Source: Arthrobacter sp. (GTDB taxonomy: Bacteria; Actinomycetota; Actinomycetes; Actinomycetales; Micrococcaceae). Taken from it: 19,761 nucleotides of DNA. The notes beneath the pieces were generated by a model. It had not been told where the DNA came from. It ran no database searches and worked only from the letters and a program-made list of their open reading frames with translations. The stretch is from assembly GCA_018260285.1 (NCBI GenBank), contig JAGLBH010000010.1, positions 2,462-22,222 on the forward strand, read 5' to 3'. This document shows, piece after piece, positions 15,350 to 19,761 of this stretch (the first letter of the stretch is position 1; the number at the start of each line of letters is the position of its first letter). The translations under genes and the position numbers were made by a program.

Positions 15350-16258
15350 TCAGGAGCCGGGGTTGTTCAGATCCCGTGCGTTGAAGGTGTTGCACTGGGT
15401 CATGTCCTGGGACTTGTACCCCTGAAGGAACCAGGCCTGGCGCTGTGCGGACGAGCCGTGCGTCCAGCTGTCCTGGTTGACCTGTCCCTGAGCTGTCTGC
15501 TGGATGTGGTCGTCGCCCACGGATGCCGCCGCTGCGAGGGCGTCCCGCACCTGGGCCTCGGTGATGGGCTTGAGGTAGGTCTGGCCCGTCTTGGGGTCCT
15601 TGGTGGTGGCCGCGTGGCCGATGTAGAGGCCCGCGTAGCAGTCAGCCTGGAGCTCGGTGCGGACTGCACCGGAGGTTGCCCCCTGGCGGTCGTTCTGAGA
15701 CTTCTCCAAGTCTCCCAGGATGTTCTGAACGTGGTGCCCGTACTCGTGGGCCACGATGTAGATCTGGGCCAACGGGCCGGAGGAGCCGCCGAACTGGGAG
15801 GTGAACTGCTTGTAGAACGCGGTGTCCACGTACGCAGTCTCATCCGTCGGGCAGTAGAAGGGGCCCGTCTGCGCGGTGGCGCGGCCGCATCCGGACGAGG
15901 TCGCCCCGGAGAAGGTCACCATCTTGGGCTTGCGGAACTTGGCGTTGTGGGCCGGAAGCTCCTGAGACCAGAAGGCGTCGAGACTCTGAGTGGTGGCGGT
16001 GAGACGGCAGACGTCGTCCTGGTTGGCCGCAGCCCCCGTGGTGCAGGAGGCATTGGCTGTGGACTGGGCCTGTCCGGAGCTCGAGCTCTGGGTTGAGGTG
16101 CCGCTGCCCTGGTCGAAGACGCCTGGACCGAAGATCAGGGCGAGAATCAGACCGAGGATGCTGACGCCGCCGCCGGCGACCATCCCTCCGCGGCCTCCGC
16201 CGCCTCGTCGGTCCTCAATGCGGCCGGAATCAATTTGGACGTTGTCATTGAAGCTCAT
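15350..16258 (-). CDS. ypfJ: Neutral zinc metallopeptidase, YpfJ family
   Basis: A 302-aa protein. A short Gly/Arg-rich N-terminus is followed by one membrane anchor (about 31-48) and a Ser/Gln/Thr-rich linker. The peptidase domain has VAHEYGHHVQN (His171, Glu172, His175: the HExxH zinc site) and RTELQADCYAG (Glu202 as likely third ligand). Six cysteines in the outer domain could form disulfides. The active site should lie outside the membrane. The real substrate of this family is not known. It begins 19 bases after the bioN stop on the same strand. It has no clear Shine-Dalgarno, but TAGTCT at 16265-16270 could be a -10 giving a leaderless transcript, so it may be expressed apart from the bio genes. 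Confidence 0.88.
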   Translation of the reverse strand: MSFNDNVQIDSGRIEDRRGGGGRGGMVAGGGVSILGLILALIFGPGVFDQGSGTSTQSSSSGQAQSTANASCTTGAAANQDDVCRLTATTQSLDAFWSQELPAHNAKFRKPKMVTFSGATSSGCGRATAQTGPFYCPTDETAYVDTAFYKQFTSQFGGSSGPLAQIYIVAHEYGHHVQNILGDLEKSQNDRQGATSGAVRTELQADCYAGLYIGHAATTKDPKTGQTYLKPITEAQVRDALAAAASVGDDHIQQTAQGQVNQDSWTHGSSAQRQAWFLQGYKSQDMTQCNTFNARDLNNPGS

Positions 16259-16277
16259 GAGATAAGACTAGTGCGCC

Positions 16278-16976
16278 TTAGCGTTTTCTCTGTCCATGAG
16301 CTGTGCCTCCGCTGTCTTTTTCTCTGTTCGGCTCCTCGGCGGGGAGCATGCGCGCTGCCAGGGCCTCGCTTGTGGCGATCGTCGAGGAGACAGCCGTCAT
16401 GGCCACGGGCAGGCACACTGAGCGCACGGACTTCTTGAGCCCTCGTGCGCTGTGGGCGCTCAGCACGGCGTCCACGGCTCCGGAGAGGAGGGGGAGGGAC
16501 CGGATGACGAGCGCGACGGCGAGGGCGAAGGTCTGGGGCTTGGCCCCCAGCGGGCGCAGAGGCCGGAGCCAGCGGGTGATGGCCTCGACGAGGGCGCTCG
16601 TGCGCGTTGTGGCCACGAGCAGGCGGGCCAGGAGGATGACGCTCAGCAGGGCAAAGGCCTGTGCCAGGGTTTCGAGCCCCAGCTCGGGGCTCCACGGCTC
16701 CCCGAGCAGGCGGACGGCGCTGAGGGCGCCCACGAGCCACAGGGCCGGGACCGCCCAGGAGAGAATGCGGCGCACCCCGAACCCCGCCCAGGAGCACAGG
16801 GCGAGGCAGGCGAGGAGGAGGGTGCCCTCCCCCCACGCGGCCTCCATGCCCGGAAGCAGGCGCCAGAGCACGGTGGACAGCCCGGAGGCGACGAACAGAC
16901 CCGCGCACTTGAGCCCCACGGGCCAGGCGTGGACGCGCGCCTGCGCTCCGTGCCTTCCAGGCTCGAAGGCACCCAT
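16278..16976 (-). CDS. bioN: ECF transporter membrane component, biotin type (EcfT/BioN)
   Basis: A 232-aa membrane protein, the transmembrane coupling subunit of an energy-coupling-factor transporter. Hydrophobic segments lie at about 20-40, 50-90 and 105-122. The cytoplasmic region WLRPLRPLGAKPQTFALAVA leads to the coupling helix motif Ala-Arg-Gly (177-179, HSARGLKKS), and a second Ala-Ala-Arg occurs at 207-209. These grip the ATPases in the family. I start at ATG 16976, 17 bases after the bioM stop; the longer open frame above it overlaps bioM and is rejected. The C-terminal tail is Glu/Lys/Arg-rich. Its assignment to biotin comes from its neighbour bioY. Confidence 0.85.
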   Translation of the reverse strand: MGAFEPGRHGAQARVHAWPVGLKCAGLFVASGLSTVLWRLLPGMEAAWGEGTLLLACLALCSWAGFGVRRILSWAVPALWLVGALSAVRLLGEPWSPELGLETLAQAFALLSVILLARLLVATTRTSALVEAITRWLRPLRPLGAKPQTFALAVALVIRSLPLLSGAVDAVLSAHSARGLKKSVRSVCLPVAMTAVSSTIATSEALAARMLPAEEPNREKDSGGTAHGQRKR

Positions 16977-16993
16977 GCTGAAGTGAGACCCCC

Positions 16994-17701
16994 TCACAGC
17001 GGCATCGCGTCCGTGTGCTCTCGATAGGCGGCGACGACGTCCGCCCCCGGCCCGTCCCGGACGACGCGCCCGCCGTCGACCCACAGGACGCGCTCGTACC
17101 GGCCCGCCACGTCCAGATCGTGGGTGGCGAGCAGATGGGGGATCCGGAGCGTGCCGAGGAAGGCCTCCAGGCGGCGCACGCTGTGGCGGTCGAGGAGGGT
17201 GGTGGGCTCGTCGAGCACGAGGTAGGAGGGGCCGGCCGCGAGCACGGAGGCCAGGGCAACCCGCTGCCTCTCCCCGCTCGAGAGCTCGTAGACGCTCTGC
17301 TCCGCGAGGTGCCCCACGGAGAACCGGTCCAGCCACTCGGCCGCCGTCGCTTTCGCCTCGCCCCGGGGCAGGCGCTGGAGGGACAGGGCCACGTCTTCGA
17401 GGGGAGTGGGCATGAGGAGCTGGGCGAGGGGGTCCGAGAAGACGAAGCCGACGACGCTCCGCGCCTGCTCAGGGTGCCTCACCACGTCGAGGGGGGAGCG
17501 GCCTTCCTCGCGCAGCTCGACCGATCCTGCGTCGGGGCGGCTCAGCCCGTTGAGCAGGCGCAGCAGGGTGGACTTCCCCGAGCCGTTCGGTCCGATGACC
17601 GCCGTTCGCGGGGAGTCCAGGGTCAGCTCCGGGACGTCCAGAAGAACCCTCCCGGCGTCGCCTCGGACGACGACGCCGCTGAGGCGGGCGGTCAGCGTCA
17701 C
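16994..17701 (-). CDS. bioM: ECF transporter ATPase, biotin type (BioM)
   Basis: A 235-aa ABC ATPase that powers the biotin ECF transporter. Walker A is GPNGSGKST (37-45), the Q-loop region SDPLAQLLMPTPLEDV is typical of ECF ATPases, the signature is ELSSGERQRVAL (139-150), Walker B LVLDEPTTLLDR (161-172) and H-loop LATHDLD. It is one single ATPase gene, as in BioMNY modules, not the EcfA1/A2 pair of shared systems. The GTG at 17701 overlaps the bioY stop (GTGA), which fixes the start; the frame continues open upstream without meaning. Confidence 0.9.
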   Translation of the reverse strand: MTLTARLSGVVVRGDAGRVLLDVPELTLDSPRTAVIGPNGSGKSTLLRLLNGLSRPDAGSVELREEGRSPLDVVRHPEQARSVVGFVFSDPLAQLLMPTPLEDVALSLQRLPRGEAKATAAEWLDRFSVGHLAEQSVYELSSGERQRVALASVLAAGPSYLVLDEPTTLLDRHSVRRLEAFLGTLRIPHLLATHDLDVAGRYERVLWVDGGRVVRDGPGADVVAAYREHTDAMPL

Positions 17702-18351
17702 GGACGCTCTGCGGTGAGGAGCTGGCTGCGGAACGCGCGGAGCACCGCAGTGGCGACGACGGCGGCGATGACAGCCTTGACGATGTCGAACGGGACGAAC
17801 GCCGCCGTGACTCCGATCGCCTTGGCGAGAGGCATCGAGACGGCGAGCATGAGGCCGACGACGCCGGCGGCGTGGATGACGAGCAGCCCGGCCAGACCGG
17901 CTGCGAGCATCAGGCCGATGGCCAGGCCGGGGCGGCCCTGGCGAATGGCCGGATGGGAGCGGTTCGAGAGCCACCCCACGAGGAAGGCCGCCAGAACGAA
18001 TCCGATGAGGTAGCCACCGGTGGGGCCGGCGAGGACAGCGGCCCCGGAGCGTCCGCCGCTGAAGATCGGCAGTCCGAGCGCGCCGAGGAGCACGTAGAGG
18101 CCGGTGGCCAGGCCTGCGGTCCGACCGTCGAAGAGGAAGGCCACGAGGCAGATGGCCAGCACCTGGAAGGTGAACGGCACCGTCGGAGTGAGCTTGAGGC
18201 CGGGGATGAGGGAGAGGGCTGCGATGAGCGCGGCCCCCATCGCGATGGCCGCGATCTGCCCGGGTGGGGCGGAGAGGAGCTTCGCTCGGCGGACCGAGAC
18301 TCCTGAACGGTGTTCAGTGACGGGTGTGGAAGCGGAAGGCGAAGAGGTCAT
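17698..18351 (-). CDS. bioY: Biotin transporter S component BioY
   Basis: A 217-aa substrate-binding membrane subunit with six likely helices. Family marks are LTPTVPFTFQVLAICLVAFL (about 58-77), GLYVLLGALGLPIFSGG and LAGPTGGYLIGFVLAAFLVG. These correspond to the conserved loops that hold biotin in BioY. ATG 18351 (MTSSPSAS) has AAGGA seven to eleven bases upstream and is chosen; GTG 18369 would add six residues. The first 35 residues are hydrophilic and longer than usual, and their DNA contains a BioQ-like palindrome. With bioM and bioN it forms one operon. Confidence 0.93.
   Translation of the reverse strand: MTSSPSASTPVTEHRSGVSVRRAKLLSAPPGQIAAIAMGAALIAALSLIPGLKLTPTVPFTFQVLAICLVAFLFDGRTAGLATGLYVLLGALGLPIFSGGRSGAAVLAGPTGGYLIGFVLAAFLVGWLSNRSHPAIRQGRPGLAIGLMLAAGLAGLLVIHAAGVVGLMLAVSMPLAKAIGVTAAFVPFDIVKAVIAAVVATAVLRAFRSQLLTAERP
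18304..18316. promoter_or_regulatory. Possible BioQ-type operator
   Basis: TGAACGGTGTTCA is a perfect 5-3-5 palindrome that matches, as I recall it, the TGAAC-N3-GTTCA-like box bound by the biotin regulator BioQ of Corynebacterium and Mycobacterium. It lies inside bioY codons 12-16. The match may be chance, but it sits in front of a biotin-uptake operon. Confidence 0.45.
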
Positions 18352-18407
18352 GAGAGGTCCTTGGTTCACAGGCGGAGAGCGGCGTCGGTGAGCCGCCCCG
18401 GGCAGAC

Positions 18408-18437
18408 AACCTAAACTGGAGAGGCTGCCGCTGTCAG
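18408..18437 (-). promoter_or_regulatory. Likely bioY promoter
   Basis: On the minus strand CTGACA (18432-18437) and TAGGTT (18408-18413) are separated by 18 bases, a fair sigma-70 type -35/-10 pair. It predicts a leader of about 50 bases before ATG 18351. The plus strand has TAAACT at 18412-18417, overlapping it, which might be the -10 of the divergent ABC-F gene. Confidence 0.45.
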
Positions 18438-18472
18438 TTTTTCCAATTTACTACGTTACGCGAGGACTTTCT

Positions 18473-19761
18473 TTGATCACCGTCTCCAACCTTGAACTCC
18501 GAGCAGGGGCACGCCTGCTCATGGACAACGTGAGCTTTCGCGTCGACAAGGGGGACAAGATCGGACTCGTCGGCCGCAACGGCGCCGGCAAGACGACCCT
18601 CACGAAGGTCCTCGCCGGGGACGGGCTCCCCGCCGCGGGAACCGTCACCCGGACGGGCGAGATCGGGTACCTGCCTCAGGACCCCCGCACGCCGAACATG
18701 GACCAGCTCGCCCGTGACCGCATCCTCTCCGCCCGAGGCCTCGACGGCGTCATCGCCCGGATGAAGGCCTCCCACAATGACATGGCCAGCGATGACTCCG
18801 CGGTGGCCGCCAAGGCGATGCGCCAGTACGACCGCATCGAGGCCGAGTTCCTCTCCCAGGGCGGGTACGCGGCCGAATCCGAGGCCGCCGCGATCTGCGC
18901 GAATCTGGCTCTTCCGGACCGTCTGCTCGACCAGCCCCTCAAGACCCTCTCCGGCGGCCAGCGCCGCCGCGTCGAGCTCGCCCGCATCCTCTACTCGGAC
19001 GCCGAGACGATGCTCCTCGACGAGCCCACGAACCACCTCGACGCCGACTCGATCGCCTGGCTTCGGGACTTCCTCAAGGCCCACGAGGGCGGGCTCATCG
19101 TCATCTCGCACGATGTGGAGCTCCTCGAGGCCACGGTCAACAAGGTCTATCACCTGGACGCGAACCGGGCCACGATCGACATGTACAACCTCGGCTTCAA
19201 GAAGTACCTCATCCAGCGGGAGACGGACGAGAAGGCACGCAAGCGCGAGCTGCAGAACGCCACGAAGAAGGCCTCCGCCCTCATGGACCAGGCCAACAAG
19301 ATGCGCGCCAAGGCCACGAAGGCCGTGGCGGCGCAGAATATGATCAAGCGGGCTGAGCGCATGCTCAGCGGCCTCGAGGGCGAGCGCCAGCAGGACAAAG
19401 TCGCAGCGCTGCGCTTCCCGAAGCCTGCCCCGTGCGGCAAGACCCCGCTCACGGCGCATGACCTCTCCAAGTCCTACGGCTCCCTGGAGATCTTCACAGG
19501 CGTGGACCTGGCGATCGACCGCGGCTCCCGCGTGGTCATCCTCGGGCTCAACGGCGCGGGCAAGACGACGCTCCTGCGCATGCTGGCGGGGGTGGACAAG
19601 CCGGACACGGGCGAGGTCGTCGCCGGACACGGCCTGCGGATCGGCTACTACGCCCAGGAGCACGAGACGCTGGACACCGAGCGCAGCGTCCTTGAGAACA
19701 TGCGCTCTGCGGGCAATCACCTCAACGACGCCGAGGTGCGCAACATCCTCGGCTCGTTCCT
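18473..19761 (+). CDS. ABC-F family ATPase (partial, cut at right edge)
   Basis: Soluble protein with two ABC domains and no membrane part; ABC-F proteins act at the ribosome (translation or antibiotic protection). The first domain has Walker A GRNGAGKTT (34-42), signature LSGGQRRR (159-166) and LLDEPTNHLD (181-190). The linker at about 240-310 is rich in Lys/Arg/Ala and probably a coiled coil. The second domain starts with Walker A GLNGAGKTT (358-366). The start is TTG 18473 with GAGG 7 bases upstream; MITVSNLELR is the usual family beginning. 429 codons are visible; roughly 100 more are expected. It is divergent from bioY. It is not an obvious EttA, and no drug-resistance role can be read from it. 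Confidence 0.93.
   Translation, partial: MITVSNLELRAGARLLMDNVSFRVDKGDKIGLVGRNGAGKTTLTKVLAGDGLPAAGTVTRTGEIGYLPQDPRTPNMDQLARDRILSARGLDGVIARMKASHNDMASDDSAVAAKAMRQYDRIEAEFLSQGGYAAESEAAAICANLALPDRLLDQPLKTLSGGQRRRVELARILYSDAETMLLDEPTNHLDADSIAWLRDFLKAHEGGLIVISHDVELLEATVNKVYHLDANRATIDMYNLGFKKYLIQRETDEKARKRELQNATKKASALMDQANKMRAKATKAVAAQNMIKRAERMLSGLEGERQQDKVAALRFPKPAPCGKTPLTAHDLSKSYGSLEIFTGVDLAIDRGSRVVILGLNGAGKTTLLRMLAGVDKPDTGEVVAGHGLRIGYYAQEHETLDTERSVLENMRSAGNHLNDAEVRNILGSF

Overview
The window is about 65% G+C in its core and carries an actinobacterial gene neighbourhood, most like the order Micrococcales (Arthrobacter/Micrococcaceae-like; the genus cannot be fixed from the sequence alone). The evidence is the block transaldolase-transketolase // protoheme farnesyltransferase ... 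heme A synthase-ABC exporter // SufR-SufB-SufD-Rieske-SufC-SufT, the use of GTG and TTG starts, and the many ATGA/GTGA/TGATG overlaps. A similar arrangement exists in mycobacteria (ctaB, tkt, tal, ctaA, suf).

Layout. 42-3295 (minus): tkt and tal of the non-oxidative pentose phosphate pathway. 3599-4549 (plus): ctaB, divergent from tkt. 4550-7314: a lower-G+C accessory insert between ctaB and ctaA, whose products act in the same heme A pathway. It holds a frameshifted C-terminal scrap of an RHS/YD-repeat protein, two tiny single-helix membrane ORFs, a dead Tn3-type resolvase on the minus strand, and an intact GIY-YIG nuclease gene. That nuclease gene is preceded by a 25-codon leader ORF and two small hairpins and followed by a strong hairpin. 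7401-10083 (minus): ABC ATPase, ABC-2 permease and ctaA, translationally coupled. 10244-15190 (plus): the suf Fe-S assembly operon, lacking a desulfurase (sufS) and sufU. 15241-15290: a very strong hairpin between converging transcripts. 15350-18351 (minus): a biotin ECF transporter (bioY-bioM-bioN) followed by a YpfJ-type zinc metallopeptidase. 18473 to the right edge (plus): an ABC-F ATPase, cut by the window.

The core genes join central carbon metabolism, heme A supply for the aa3 oxidase, Fe-S cluster assembly under an Fe-S-sensing repressor, and biotin uptake. The most interesting non-core items are the leader-ORF/hairpin arrangement in front of the GIY-YIG gene, the mini membrane ORFs behind the RHS scrap, the layered decay of the resolvase, and a palindrome matching the BioQ operator inside the start of bioY.
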